A stretch of 64,000 nt of DNA from DASWJQ01 sp036397095. Lineage in GTDB: Bacteria > Chloroflexota > Anaerolineae > Anaerolineales > E44-bin32. The stretch spans positions 1-64,000 of the forward strand of contig DASWJQ010000057.1 of the NCBI GenBank assembly GCA_036397095.1, read 5' to 3'. Of this stretch, positions 16,834 to 26,216 are shown piece by piece (within the stretch, counting starts at the first letter, position 1; each line of letters begins with the position of its first letter). The position numbers and the translations under genes were made by a program. The notes beneath the pieces are model-generated. The model worked only from the letters and a program-made list of their open reading frames with translations. It did not search any database and was not told where the DNA came from.

Positions 16834-17724
16834 ATGCTGGAACCACATGTAGCTCTCCCGCCGTTTGACTACATCAAACCGACCAGCCTGGACGAGGCCT
16901 GCCAATTCCTGGCCGCCCACGCTGGCGAGGCCCGGCCGCTGGTCGGCGGCACCGACATCTTCGTGCGCATGCGCGATGGTCATTGGCACGACAAATTCCT
17001 GGTGGACATCAAGGGACTCGACGGCACCGATGACCTGCTGTTCGACGAGCAGGATGGTCTGACCATCGGCGCCGCCGTCAACATGAACCGCGTCATCGCC
17101 TCGGCCACGGTCGCCGAGCACTACCCGTTGCTGGTCGAGGCGGCCAAGACCGTCGCCAGCTACCAGCTGCGCAGCCGGGCGACGATTGTTGGCAATATTT
17201 GCAACGCCTCCCCGGCCGGTGACACGATCGGCGCCTGTCTGGCCTATGAAGGTGTGTTGAAGATCCACGGTGTCAATGGTGCGCGCCAGCTGCCCTTGGC
17301 CGAATTCTTTAAGGGACCGGGCAAGACGGACCTGCAGTCCGGCGAGGTCGTAACCGCCATCAACCTGCCCGCCCCGCCCGACGGCGCGGTGGGCCACTAT
17401 CTGAAACTTGGCCGCAACCAGCTTGGCGACCTGGCCATCGTGGGTGTGACCGCCCTAGGCTATCCGCAGCCCGCGGCCGCCTCCGGCTTTGCCTTCCGCC
17501 TGGCGCTGTGTGCGGTGGCCCCGACCCCGCTCCGTGCCCTTGAAGCCGAGGCCAAGCTGGCCAACGAGCCGATCACGGAAGCCAGCATTCAAGCAGCGGC
17601 CGAACTGGCCATGAAAGCTTCCACACCGATTGATGATGTGCGCGGCGGCGCTGACTACCGCCGCCTGATGGTGCGCAATCTCACCCGCCGCGCCGTATCC
17701 GAGGTATGGGCGCAGCTGGCCTGA
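16834..17724 (+). CDS. Molybdenum hydroxylase FAD subunit (xanthine dehydrogenase/CoxM type)
   Basis: FAD-binding medium subunit, 296 residues, carrying electrons from the Fe-S subunit. FAD loops are recognisable as PLVGGTDIFVRM near residue 35 and ATIVGNICNASPAGD near 120. The C-terminal CO-dehydrogenase-flavoprotein domain ends with DYRRLMVRNLTRRAV. It is followed after 25 bp by the 2Fe-2S subunit and then the catalytic subunit, the usual set of a three-subunit enzyme. The family oxidises purines and other N-heterocycles. The acceptor is not clear from this subunit. Confidence 0.92.
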   Translation: MLEPHVALPPFDYIKPTSLDEACQFLAAHAGEARPLVGGTDIFVRMRDGHWHDKFLVDIKGLDGTDDLLFDEQDGLTIGAAVNMNRVIASATVAEHYPLLVEAAKTVASYQLRSRATIVGNICNASPAGDTIGACLAYEGVLKIHGVNGARQLPLAEFFKGPGKTDLQSGEVVTAINLPAPPDGAVGHYLKLGRNQLGDLAIVGVTALGYPQPAAASGFAFRLALCAVAPTPLRALEAEAKLANEPITEASIQAAAELAMKASTPIDDVRGGADYRRLMVRNLTRRAVSEVWAQLA

Positions 17725-17749
17725 GGCCGGCTCTGCCAGGGAGAATGCC

Positions 17750-18232
17750 ATGAGTACCCACCAAATCAACTTGACGATTAACGGGGTTGCTGAGACGCTG
17801 ACCGTGCCGTCCCACATGACCCTGCTCCAGATGCTGCGCGATCACCTGGCCTACACCGGTACCAAAAACGGCTGCGCTGCCGGCGAATGTGGCGCCTGCA
17901 CCGTAATGCTCAACGGCGAGCCGGTCAATAGCTGCATGGTGCTGGCGCCCGAAGTCGATGGGGCCGAGTTGGTGACGGTCGAGGGTCTGGCTCACGACAG
18001 CCAGCTCGACCCGATCCAGCAAGCGATCCTGGAGACTGGCGGTGTGCAATGCGGCTTCTGCACACCGGGTGTCCTGATTTCTTCGCGGGCCCTGCTCGAC
18101 CGCAACCCCAACCCTTCTGAGGACGAAATACGTCAGGCACTGCTCGGAAACCTGTGCCGCTGCACGGGCTACTTCCGGATTATCGAGGCGGTCCAGCAGG
18201 CTGCCCAAATGCCGGCGACGGTGGAGGTGTAG
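17750..18232 (+). CDS. Molybdenum hydroxylase 2Fe-2S subunit (CoxS/XdhC-like)
   Basis: Small iron-sulfur subunit, 160 residues, of usual length. The plant-ferredoxin-type cluster is bound by CAAGECGACTVMLNG with a later Cys in NSC. The second, all-helical cluster uses CGFCTPG and CRCTGY. It passes electrons from the molybdopterin site to the FAD subunit. The catalytic subunit gene starts at 18234, one base after its stop, showing tight coupling. Confidence 0.95.
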   Translation: MSTHQINLTINGVAETLTVPSHMTLLQMLRDHLAYTGTKNGCAAGECGACTVMLNGEPVNSCMVLAPEVDGAELVTVEGLAHDSQLDPIQQAILETGGVQCGFCTPGVLISSRALLDRNPNPSEDEIRQALLGNLCRCTGYFRIIEAVQQAAQMPATVEV

Positions 18233-18233
18233 C

Positions 18234-20603
18234 ATGACCGCAGCCAAGGAAGCCCGCCAAGGCAACGGCCATATTCCCGACCTGATCGGGGCCAGCGTGC
18301 CCAAGATCGACGGCACCGAAAAGGTGATTGGCGCCGCCGTCTATACCGACGACATTCAGTTCGGGCCCAGGCTGCTCTACGCCCGCATCCTGCGCAGCCC
18401 ACACCCGCACGCCAAGATCGTCTCCATTGACACCTCCAAAGCCATGGCGCTGCCGGGTGTCAAGGCGGTCGTGACCGGAGCCGACTTCCCCGGTTTCATC
18501 GGTCTGTATCTGCAAGATCGCCACATCTTTTGCCGCGACCGCGTGCGCTACATCGGCGACCCGGTGGCTGGCGTGGCCGCCAGCACCGAGGAGATCGCCG
18601 AACAGGCGCTTGGTCTGATCGCAGTCGAGTACGAACCACTCGAGGGTGTGTTTGATCCCGAGATCGGCGCCCAGCCGGGCGCCCCGCTGATCCACCCCGA
18701 TCTGGCGGACTATCACGTCAAACCTTTCATATTTCCGCGGGCCAACTCCAATGTCTCCAACCACTTCAAGATTCGCAAAGGTGACGTCGAGGCGGCCTGG
18801 GGCGACTGCAAGGCGGTGATCGAGCGCACCTACCGCATCCCGCAGGTGCAGCACGTGCCCCTTGAGACGCACATCGCCATCGCCGAGGTCACGCAGGACA
18901 ACAAAGTAACGCTGCACGCCAGCACCCAATCGCCATTTGCACAGCGCAATCTCATTGCCATGGCGCTCGGTATCTCACAAAGCGATGTGCGGGTGGTGGG
19001 CGGCGCCATCGGCGGCGGTTTTGGCGCCAAAGCCGGCGTCACCATGGAAGCGCTAGCCGTCGCCATCGCCCAGAAGGTTAAAGGCTTCCCGGTCAAGCTG
19101 CGGCTGACCCGCGAAGAGGAGTTCTATACGACTTTCGTTCGCCAGGGCCTGATCATCAAGCTTAAGGTCGGCTGCGACCAGGACGGCAAGCTGCTGGCGA
19201 TGCAAAACACGATGTACTGGGACGGCGGCGCCTACACCGAGTACGGAGTCAACGTCACCCGGGCCGCCGGCTACAGCAGCAGCGGGCCCTACGAAATCCC
19301 CAACGTCAAGACCGACAGCTACTGCGTCTACACCAACCATCCGGTCGGCGGCCCGTTCCGCGGCTTCGGTATGCCGGAGATGCACACCGGCATCGAGCAG
19401 GCAATCGATGAACTGGCCCATGAGATCGGCCTCGACCCGGTCGACTTCCGCCGTATCAACTGCCTCAAGACGGGCAGCGCGCTGGTGACGGGCAGCAAGA
19501 TGCACCCAACCGGCCTGCCCAAGGCAATCGAGGCCGTCGCCCAGGCGATCGATTGGGGGGTGGAAAGCAAGGCCAGCGCGCCCAACAAGCGGCGGGGCAA
19601 AGGGATCGCCTTGATGTGGAAGGCGCCGGCCATGCCGCCCAACCCCGGCTCCTCGGCCTGGGTCGAGTTCAGCGAAGACGGCACGATCATCGTCGGCGTT
19701 GGCGGCCAGGACCTGGGACAGGGCGCCTTCACCATCGCTGCCCAAATCGCCGCCGCCGGCCTGGGGGTGCCCTACGACTGGGTCCGGGTTGCAACGCCGC
19801 TCGACACCAAGTACTCTCCGTACGAGTGGCAGACGGTCGCCAGCCGCATCACCTGGAGCATGGGCAATGCCGTCTTGGCCGCCGCCCGCGACGCACGACA
19901 GCAGGTGCTGGAGCTGGTAGCCGAAGCCTGGGACGAGAAGATCGAGGATTTGGACATCATCGAAGGGCGCGTGGTATCGTACCGCTCAGAGGAGTCCATC
20001 TCGCTGCAAGACATCGTGATCTACGGCCTGCCAAAGGAAGGCGACAGCGGCTGGCGCGGCGGCCCGATCAGGGGCCAGGGCAAGTTCATGCCAACCTACG
20101 TCACCGGGCTCGATCCTGAGACCGGTCAGGGTGAGCGGGCCGTGGTGCACTACACCACCGGCGCTCAAGCCGTCGAGGTCGAGGTCGATATGGATACCGG
20201 CAAGGTTGAGGTGATCCGCGGCTCGGCCGCCTTTGACCTGGGCAAGGCGATCAACCCCGAGCTGGCCAAGGCGCAGGTCGAAGGTGGCTTTGTCCAAGGG
20301 TTGAGCACGGCACTGTTTGAAGAGCTCATACTCAAGGACGGCGTGCTGCAAAACCCGAGCTTCGTCGACTACCGCATCGCCACCACGGCCGATACACCCC
20401 GCCAGTTGGCGACGATCCTGGTCGAAGAACCTCAGGACGACGGACCGTTCGGTGCCCGCGGCGTCGGCGAACATCCGATGGTGCCGACCATCGCCGCCAT
20501 CGCCAACGCCATTTACGACGCCATCGGCCTGCGCATCTCGGCACCGCCCTACCTGTCCGAGAAGGTTTATATGGCGATGCACGCTGCCGGTTTGGTGACC
20601 TAG
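18234..20603 (+). CDS. Molybdenum hydroxylase catalytic subunit, xanthine dehydrogenase type
   Basis: Large molybdopterin subunit, 789 residues, hydroxylating an aromatic N-heterocycle with water as oxygen source. Visible family features are the N-terminal KIDGTEKVIGAAVYTDD, the molybdopterin loop GGGFGAKAG, the substrate-channel arginine in GPFRGFGMPE, the GQDLGQGAFT loop and the catalytic glutamate in GARGVGEHP. The AYRCSFR loop of true CO dehydrogenase is absent. Xanthine dehydrogenase is the default call. Cytosine deaminases and a nucleoside importer downstream make a purine or pyrimidine base a likely substrate, but related N-heterocycle dehydrogenases cannot be excluded. Confidence 0.88.
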   Translation: MTAAKEARQGNGHIPDLIGASVPKIDGTEKVIGAAVYTDDIQFGPRLLYARILRSPHPHAKIVSIDTSKAMALPGVKAVVTGADFPGFIGLYLQDRHIFCRDRVRYIGDPVAGVAASTEEIAEQALGLIAVEYEPLEGVFDPEIGAQPGAPLIHPDLADYHVKPFIFPRANSNVSNHFKIRKGDVEAAWGDCKAVIERTYRIPQVQHVPLETHIAIAEVTQDNKVTLHASTQSPFAQRNLIAMALGISQSDVRVVGGAIGGGFGAKAGVTMEALAVAIAQKVKGFPVKLRLTREEEFYTTFVRQGLIIKLKVGCDQDGKLLAMQNTMYWDGGAYTEYGVNVTRAAGYSSSGPYEIPNVKTDSYCVYTNHPVGGPFRGFGMPEMHTGIEQAIDELAHEIGLDPVDFRRINCLKTGSALVTGSKMHPTGLPKAIEAVAQAIDWGVESKASAPNKRRGKGIALMWKAPAMPPNPGSSAWVEFSEDGTIIVGVGGQDLGQGAFTIAAQIAAAGLGVPYDWVRVATPLDTKYSPYEWQTVASRITWSMGNAVLAAARDARQQVLELVAEAWDEKIEDLDIIEGRVVSYRSEESISLQDIVIYGLPKEGDSGWRGGPIRGQGKFMPTYVTGLDPETGQGERAVVHYTTGAQAVEVEVDMDTGKVEVIRGSAAFDLGKAINPELAKAQVEGGFVQGLSTALFEELILKDGVLQNPSFVDYRIATTADTPRQLATILVEEPQDDGPFGARGVGEHPMVPTIAAIANAIYDAIGLRISAPPYLSEKVYMAMHAAGLVT

Positions 20604-20621
20604 TTCAGGAGACCACAGCCT

Positions 20622-21866
20622 GTGTCCGACACGTTCGATCTCTTGATCAAGAACGCCAAGCTGCGAACGGAGCCGGACCACAGGCTAGATATCGGCATCA
20701 AGGACGGCAAGATCGGGGCCATCGAGCCGCAACTCGATGGCCCCGCTGATTCCGTCCTCCAAGCCGATGGCGGGTTGGTCACGGAGTCCTTCGCCAATCC
20801 TCACCTGCACCTGTGCAAGGTCTACACACTCGAGCGGATGGACGAGGCGGCGCTCAAGGACTACCACGGCGCCGAGATGGGCAAGGCGATGACGGCCATT
20901 GAACTGGCTGCCCGCGTCAAGGCCGATTATGACGAGGCCTGGATCATCGAGAACGTCCGGCGGGCGATCGCATTGTCGGCCATTTACGGGGGAACCCATG
21001 TGCGCGCCTTTGCCGACGTGGACCGGCAGGCCAAGCTGGAGGGGGTCAAGGCTCTGCTGCGGGCCCGGGGTGAATTCGCCGGCGTCGTCGACATTCAGGT
21101 GGTCGCCTTTGCCCAGGATGGGCTGGCCCGCGAACCGGGCGCCGCCGAGTTGATGCGCCAGGCGATGGAGCTTGGCGCCGATGTGGTCGGCGGTATCCCC
21201 TGGATCGAATACACCGACGCCGACATCGCCGACCATGTTCGCCAGATCTTCGACCTAGCCCAGCAGTTTGACGCCGATGTCTCAATGCTCGTCGATGACG
21301 CCGGCGACCCTGGCTTGCGTTCGCTTGAGCTGATGGCGGTCGAGGCCGACCGGCGCGGCTGGCAGGGTCGGGCGCTGGCCCATCATGCCCGCGCCATGCA
21401 CTTGTATCCCAAACCGTACCTGCAAAAGGTGGCGGCGCTGCTCAAGCGCGCCCAAATGGGCGTCGTCACCGACCCACATACGGGGCCGCTGCACGCGCGC
21501 GTGCGCGAACTGCTCGAGGAAAGCTGCCTTGTGTGTCTCGGCCAGGACGACATCTCGGACGCCTACTATCCCTACGGGCGCAACAACATGCTCGAGGTTG
21601 CGTTCCTGGCCTCACATCTTCTGTGGATGACGACGGCCGCCGAGATGGAGACCCTGTACGACATGGTCACGACCCACGCCGCCCGAGCCATGGGTGTGGC
21701 CGATTTCGAGATGGCCGTCGGCCATCCGGCCCACCTGGTGGTACTGGAAGCACCCAATGTCTTGGAAGCGCTGCGCGAACATGCCGCACCCAGATTCGTC
21801 GTAAGCCATGGCCAATTGATCGACCGTGCACAAATGCAGTCCGTCGCCACCAACCGAGTCTGGTGA
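20622..21866 (+). CDS. Cytosine-deaminase-type amidohydrolase
   Basis: Amidohydrolase-superfamily enzyme, 414 residues, most like bacterial cytosine deaminase CodA and related cyclic-amide deaminases. Metal-site motifs are in order: NPHLHL, a His pair in HHARAMH, TDPHTG and the aspartate region LGQDDISDAYYPYGRNNMLEVAFLASH, which matches the CodA GHDDVxDPWYxxG pattern. It begins at a GTG with GGAG upstream, 18 bp after the molybdenum hydroxylase, so it is probably in that operon. Likely product: uracil from cytosine, or deamination of another base. Confidence 0.85.
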   Translation: MSDTFDLLIKNAKLRTEPDHRLDIGIKDGKIGAIEPQLDGPADSVLQADGGLVTESFANPHLHLCKVYTLERMDEAALKDYHGAEMGKAMTAIELAARVKADYDEAWIIENVRRAIALSAIYGGTHVRAFADVDRQAKLEGVKALLRARGEFAGVVDIQVVAFAQDGLAREPGAAELMRQAMELGADVVGGIPWIEYTDADIADHVRQIFDLAQQFDADVSMLVDDAGDPGLRSLELMAVEADRRGWQGRALAHHARAMHLYPKPYLQKVAALLKRAQMGVVTDPHTGPLHARVRELLEESCLVCLGQDDISDAYYPYGRNNMLEVAFLASHLLWMTTAAEMETLYDMVTTHAARAMGVADFEMAVGHPAHLVVLEAPNVLEALREHAAPRFVVSHGQLIDRAQMQSVATNRVW

Positions 21867-21990
21867 GAGGCCCAGGTCGCAGCGGTCAGCAGCAACTTCA
21901 GGTTTGTCGGGGGATTTCTGCTAGACGACGGGCTTCCGCGTGAGTACAGTAGGGAAGAACGCAGCCATCGCCATCACGGAGTAAACAATC

Positions 21991-22431
21991 ATGCAGATCG
22001 ACGCGTTCATGCAAGCCGCCATCGAGCAAGCCGAGATCGGCCTAGCCGAAGGTGGCATCCCCATTGGCTCAGTCTTGGTCCGCGATGGGCAGATTATCGG
22101 CCGGGGCCACAACCGACGGGTCCAGCAAGACGACCCCATCCTGCATGCCGAAATCGATTGTCTGCGCGACGCCGGCCGCATCGGCAGCTACCGCGACACG
22201 GTGCTCTACTCAACCCTGATGCCTTGCCACCTGTGCACCGGCGCCGTGCTGCAATTCGGCATCCCTAAGGTGATCGCCGGCGAATCGGTGACCTTTGCCG
22301 GCGCCCCCGACCTGCTGCGGGCCCACGGGGTCGAAGTGACCGACCTCGATCTGGACCAGTGCAAACAGCTGATGCTCACCTTCCAACGTGACCATCCCGA
22401 TCTGTGGAAAGAGGACATCGGCGAGCTGTGA
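21991..22431 (+). CDS. Nucleoside/cytosine deaminase, CDA-fold (zinc)
   Basis: A 146-residue zinc deaminase. Zinc ligands and catalytic glutamate lie in HAEIDCL and MPCHLCTGAVLQFGIPKV. The pattern and length fit the yeast-type cytosine deaminase and guanine-deaminase-like branch rather than tRNA-specific TadA, whose partner motifs are less well matched. It is structurally unrelated to the amidohydrolase deaminase just upstream. It lies 124 bp downstream of that gene and 108 bp before the nucleoside importer. The base it uses is unknown. Confidence 0.8.
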   Translation: MQIDAFMQAAIEQAEIGLAEGGIPIGSVLVRDGQIIGRGHNRRVQQDDPILHAEIDCLRDAGRIGSYRDTVLYSTLMPCHLCTGAVLQFGIPKVIAGESVTFAGAPDLLRAHGVEVTDLDLDQCKQLMLTFQRDHPDLWKEDIGEL

Positions 22432-22539
22432 ACCAAGATGCGGTCCGAAAGGAGGCTTACGACGCAGTCCTATTTCGCTAGGAAATCAAACCAACCCAGC
22501 GCAATTGACAACGAAGCATCCCTCTAAGGAGGAGCAACC

Positions 22540-23565
22540 GTGACCAAACGCTCCGCTCTCTACCGCCTCATGATCGGACTGGCCGTCCTTGGCTTGTTGA
22601 CGGCCTGTGGCGGCGCCGCCCCGGCGCCGGAAGTCGGCCAGGACGATGGCCTGCTCAACGTCTTCGGCGCATTCGCAACCCCGATCGAAGAACCTTGGGA
22701 CGGCGTCATCCATCAGGCGCTGCTCGAAGCCGAAGCAGCCGGCCGGATCAACTACGCGTACACCGATGACATCGGCTATGCCGGTGACATGGAACGTGTG
22801 CTGCGCGAGACGGCCGAGCAGCAGGCCCCCGATGTGATCTTTGGGGATGCCTTCGGCAACGAAGAAGCCGTCCGCCGCGTAGCGGCCGACTACCCCGACA
22901 TCGCCTTCGTCTTTGGCTCCGGCCTGGGACCGGCCGACCCCAACTTCGCCGTGTTCGACAACTGGATCCATGAACCCGCCTACATTGCCGGCATGCTGGC
23001 CGGTGGGATGACCGAGTCCAACACCATCGGCGTGGTCGGTGGCTACCCGGTGCCCGAGGTCAACCGCCTGACCAATGCCTTCATCCAGGGCGCCAAGACG
23101 GTCAATCCGGAGGCCGAGGTGCTGGTCACCTTCATCAACAGCTGGTTCGACCCGGCCGCCGCCAAGGAAGCCGCGCTCGCCCAGGTTGATGCTGGCGCCG
23201 ATGTGCTGTACGCCGAACGCTTTGGCGTTATTGAAGCCGCCGCCGAGAACGATCTGTGGGCGATCGGCAACATGAGTGACCAGAACGAACTGGCGCCCGA
23301 CAACGTCCTCACCAGCGTGTCCTGGAACATGGGGCCCACGGTCGAATACGTCCTGACCCAGGTCGAGGCCGGTGTCTTCACGGCACAGGACCTGAAGGAC
23401 TTCAGCATGATGGCCAAGGGTGGCGCCAGCCTGGCACCGTACCATGGGACCGAGACCGCCATCCCGCAAGAATTGCGTGATCAGGTCGAGGCCCGCATGC
23501 AGGAAATCGCCGACGGCTTGTTCCGCGTCGACATCGACGAAGCACAACCCAACCCGGTGAACTGA
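22540..23565 (+). CDS. BMP-family nucleoside-binding lipoprotein
   Basis: Extracytoplasmic binding lipoprotein of the BMP/PnrA family, 341 residues, starting at GTG after an AAGGAGG site. The signal peptide ends in a lipobox, LLTACGG, with Cys23 as lipidation site. Body motifs include DDIGYAGDMERVL, GDAFGNEEAVR, GMLAGGMTESNTIG and FINSWFDPAAAKEAA, typical for purine-nucleoside binding proteins. It feeds the ATPase and two permeases immediately downstream. Confidence 0.9.
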   Translation: MTKRSALYRLMIGLAVLGLLTACGGAAPAPEVGQDDGLLNVFGAFATPIEEPWDGVIHQALLEAEAAGRINYAYTDDIGYAGDMERVLRETAEQQAPDVIFGDAFGNEEAVRRVAADYPDIAFVFGSGLGPADPNFAVFDNWIHEPAYIAGMLAGGMTESNTIGVVGGYPVPEVNRLTNAFIQGAKTVNPEAEVLVTFINSWFDPAAAKEAALAQVDAGADVLYAERFGVIEAAAENDLWAIGNMSDQNELAPDNVLTSVSWNMGPTVEYVLTQVEAGVFTAQDLKDFSMMAKGGASLAPYHGTETAIPQELRDQVEARMQEIADGLFRVDIDEAQPNPVN

Positions 23566-23588
23566 GCCCACACGAGGAGCGTACGAAT

Positions 23589-23619
23589 CGGGGCGGCGAG
23601 GGCGGTCTTCGCCGCCCCG
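23589..23619 (+). terminator. Hairpin between binding-protein and ATPase genes
   Basis: A perfect 11-bp stem (CGGGGCGGCGA and complement) with a 9-nt loop is followed by ATTGTTT. It sits 24 bp after the binding-protein stop. The same position is occupied by a hairpin in the sugar transporter operon at 706-732. Probably partial termination or mRNA 3'-end protection. Confidence 0.65.
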
Positions 23620-23632
23620 ATTGTTTGACCTC

Positions 23633-25138
23633 ATGAACATTATCGAAATGCGTTCCATCAGCAAGCGTTTTGGCCCGGTGCTGGCCAACGACGCCGTCGA
23701 CTTCACTCTCGCCCAGGGCGAGATCCATGCGCTGCTTGGCGAAAACGGGGCGGGCAAGACGACCCTGATGCGCATTCTCTACGGCCTGTACACGGCCGAC
23801 AAGGGGGAGATCCTGGTCGGGGGCCAACCGGTCACCATCCACTCGCCCGGCGATGCCATTCGCGCCGGGGTTGGGATGGTGACCCAACACTTCACTCTGG
23901 TCGCGCCCTTGACGGTGGCCGAGAACGTGGTCTTAGGCCAGACCGACGGCTTCCGCCTCGAACCGGAGACCATCGAGCGCAAGGTCGGGGAGGCCGCCGA
24001 GCGTTATGGGATCGAGGTCGATCCGGCCGCTCAGATTCGCCATCTGTCGGTCGGTGAGCGCCAGCGTGTAGAGATCCTGAAAGCACTGTACCGCAATGCC
24101 CGCATTCTTATCCTGGACGAGCCAACCGCCGTGCTGGTCCCGCAAGAGGTCGACGTGCTGTTCGCCACGCTGGGCCGCCTGGTACGGGAAGGTCTTTCGG
24201 TCGTATTCATATCGCACAAACTGCACGAGGTGATGACGGTGTGCGACCGAATTACCGTATTGCGCAACGGCCAGGTTGTCGGCACCGTCCACAAGCAAGA
24301 TACTTCGAAACTCAAGTTGGCCCGCATGATGGTCGGACGTGAGACCTTTGGCGTCGAACGCAGCCAACAGCCGATCACCGGCGAGCCACGCTTGCGCATG
24401 GAGGGACTAAGCGCCCGGAATAGCAAGGGTCTGGAGGCGCTCAAGGGCGTTACTCTCACGGTTCGCTCCGGCGAGATCCTGGGGATCGCTGGTGTTTCCG
24501 GCAATGGCCAGACCGAGCTGGCAGACGTTCTGGCTGGGGTATTGGAACCCAGCACTGGCCGGATCATCGTCGGTGAGCGCGACCTGACAGGCTCGGATGC
24601 CAGCCAGATCACCGCCGCCGGCGTTGGTCGCATTCCAGAAGACCGGCACAAGGGCGTAGTCGCAGAGTTGACTGTCGCTGAGAACCTGGCACTAGAGAAC
24701 CTCAGTGACTTTGTGCGTCAGGGACGCCTCGACCGAGAGCGCATCCGACAAAACGCCGAGCAATTGATCGGTGAGTACACCATCAAGGCCAGTCCGACCG
24801 ACCGCACGCGGACATTGTCCGGCGGCAACATGCAGAAGGTCATCCTTGCACGAGCGCTGGCTCGCAAGCCCCAGGTGGTCATTGCCTCGCAACCGACCCG
24901 GGGACTGGATGTCGGCGCCACCGAGTACGTTCGCCAGCGTTTGCTCGAAGAGCGCGACCGGGGTGCGGCCGTACTGCTCCTGTCGGAGGATCTCGACGAA
25001 ATCATGTCCCTGTCCGACCGGATTGCCGTGATTTACGAAGGTCGGATTGTTGGCGTCATGCCGGCCGAGCAGGCCAGCGCCGACCGCCTCGGCCTGCTGA
25101 TGTCTGGCGCCAAGGAGGCCAGCCTAGATGAGATTTAG
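23633..25138 (+). CDS. Nucleoside ABC transporter ATP-binding protein (tandem ATPase)
   Basis: ATPase of about 501 residues with two fused nucleotide-binding domains. Domain 1 has Walker A GENGAGKTT, signature LSVGERQRVEI and Walker B ILILDEPTAVLVP. Domain 2 has GVSGNGQTE, LSGGNMQKVIL and QPTRGLDVGATE, the degenerate second site usual in NupO/RbsA-type proteins. The ATG at 23633 is preferred over an in-frame TTG at 23621 next to the hairpin. It overlaps the first permease by 11 bp. Confidence 0.93.
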   Translation: MNIIEMRSISKRFGPVLANDAVDFTLAQGEIHALLGENGAGKTTLMRILYGLYTADKGEILVGGQPVTIHSPGDAIRAGVGMVTQHFTLVAPLTVAENVVLGQTDGFRLEPETIERKVGEAAERYGIEVDPAAQIRHLSVGERQRVEILKALYRNARILILDEPTAVLVPQEVDVLFATLGRLVREGLSVVFISHKLHEVMTVCDRITVLRNGQVVGTVHKQDTSKLKLARMMVGRETFGVERSQQPITGEPRLRMEGLSARNSKGLEALKGVTLTVRSGEILGIAGVSGNGQTELADVLAGVLEPSTGRIIVGERDLTGSDASQITAAGVGRIPEDRHKGVVAELTVAENLALENLSDFVRQGRLDRERIRQNAEQLIGEYTIKASPTDRTRTLSGGNMQKVILARALARKPQVVIASQPTRGLDVGATEYVRQRLLEERDRGAAVLLLSEDLDEIMSLSDRIAVIYEGRIVGVMPAEQASADRLGLLMSGAKEASLDEI

Positions 25139-26216
25139 GCTTGAGCGCTCGCCGGCGCCCTATTGGGTCCGCCCGCTAATCCCCGTCATTGCCCTGATCA
25201 TTACATTCCTGCTGACGGCCAGCCTGATTGTCTGGGCGGATGCCAACCCGTTTGAGGGCTACTACTACTTCCTAATTGCGCCGCTAGCCAACCGGGTCAG
25301 TGCCATCGAGGTGCTGGTCAAATCGACCCCCCTGCTGCTGACCGGTGCTTCGGTCGCCTTTGCCTTTGCCGCCGGCTACTGGAACATCGGCGCCGAGGGG
25401 CAACTTTACGCCGGCGCCATCGCCGCCACCTGGCTTGGCCTGACTCTTGATGGTGTGTCGCCGTTTATCGCCATTCCGCTGATGCTGATCGGTGGCTTTA
25501 TCGCCGGCATGTTGTGGGCCTTGCCGCCGGTCTGGCTCAAAATTCGACTGAACGTTGACGAGATCGTAACCACACTACTGCTGAACTCCGTCATCCTCTT
25601 CCTGGTCAGCTTCCTGCTCAATGGTCCGTGGCGCGATCCAATTTCCGGCTGGCCGCAGTCGCCCGAGATCGCGGCGGCCACCGTCTTCCCCAAGCTCCTG
25701 CCCCGCGCACGGCTCCACCTGGGCTTCCTGGTGGCGATGATGGTCATCGGCCTGATGTGGTACGTGCTCAGCCGCACCCGGCTGGGTTTGACCATGCGAG
25801 CCGCCGGGCTGGGGCCGGAGGCCGCCCGCTACGCCGGCATTAATGTCAAGCGCACGCTGCTGACGGCGGCGTTGATCAGCGGGGGTATCGCCGGCCTGGC
25901 CGGCGTCAGCGAGGTCGCCGGCATCCACTTCCACTTGATCGAGGCGATCTCCCCTGGTTACGGCTACACCGGCATTGTGATCGCCACGTTGGGTGCCCTC
26001 AATCCGATCGGAGTAGCCATCGCCGGGCTGTTCATCGGGCTGATCGAGACCGGCTCGCAGAACGTCTCCCGAGCACTGGGTGTGCCGGCCTACCTGGGCG
26101 ACGTAGTCCAGGCGACCTTGCTGTTGGTGACGCTGGCGGCGCTCGCCCTGCAGAACTTCCGCCTGCGGCTGCGGGCACCAGACGCCGCCGCCGAGCTGGC
26201 AGCTGAGGAGGCCTGA
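25128..26216 (+). CDS. Nucleoside ABC transporter permease 1
   Basis: Inner-membrane permease of 362 residues with about eight to ten membrane segments. It matches NupP/BmpC-type branched permeases: AGYWNIGAEGQLYAGAIAATW, an ATPase-facing LNVDEIVTTLLLN, and TRLGLTMRAAGLGPEAARYAGI. It overlaps the ATPase gene by 11 bp and shares one base with the second permease gene, so the four genes are one translation-coupled operon. Confidence 0.92.
   Translation: MRFRLERSPAPYWVRPLIPVIALIITFLLTASLIVWADANPFEGYYYFLIAPLANRVSAIEVLVKSTPLLLTGASVAFAFAAGYWNIGAEGQLYAGAIAATWLGLTLDGVSPFIAIPLMLIGGFIAGMLWALPPVWLKIRLNVDEIVTTLLLNSVILFLVSFLLNGPWRDPISGWPQSPEIAAATVFPKLLPRARLHLGFLVAMMVIGLMWYVLSRTRLGLTMRAAGLGPEAARYAGINVKRTLLTAALISGGIAGLAGVSEVAGIHFHLIEAISPGYGYTGIVIATLGALNPIGVAIAGLFIGLIETGSQNVSRALGVPAYLGDVVQATLLLVTLAALALQNFRLRLRAPDAAAELAAEEA

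Noticed and set aside
16834..20603. Aerobic CO dehydrogenase (CoxMSL)
   Set aside because: The gene order M-S-L fits, but the catalytic subunit lacks the AYRCSFR active-site loop and has xanthine-dehydrogenase-type residues instead.
21867..21990. Regulatory RNA or short gene between the two deaminases
   Set aside because: Only a fragment of a GGTCAGC-type repeat is visible; no conserved motif or convincing hairpin.
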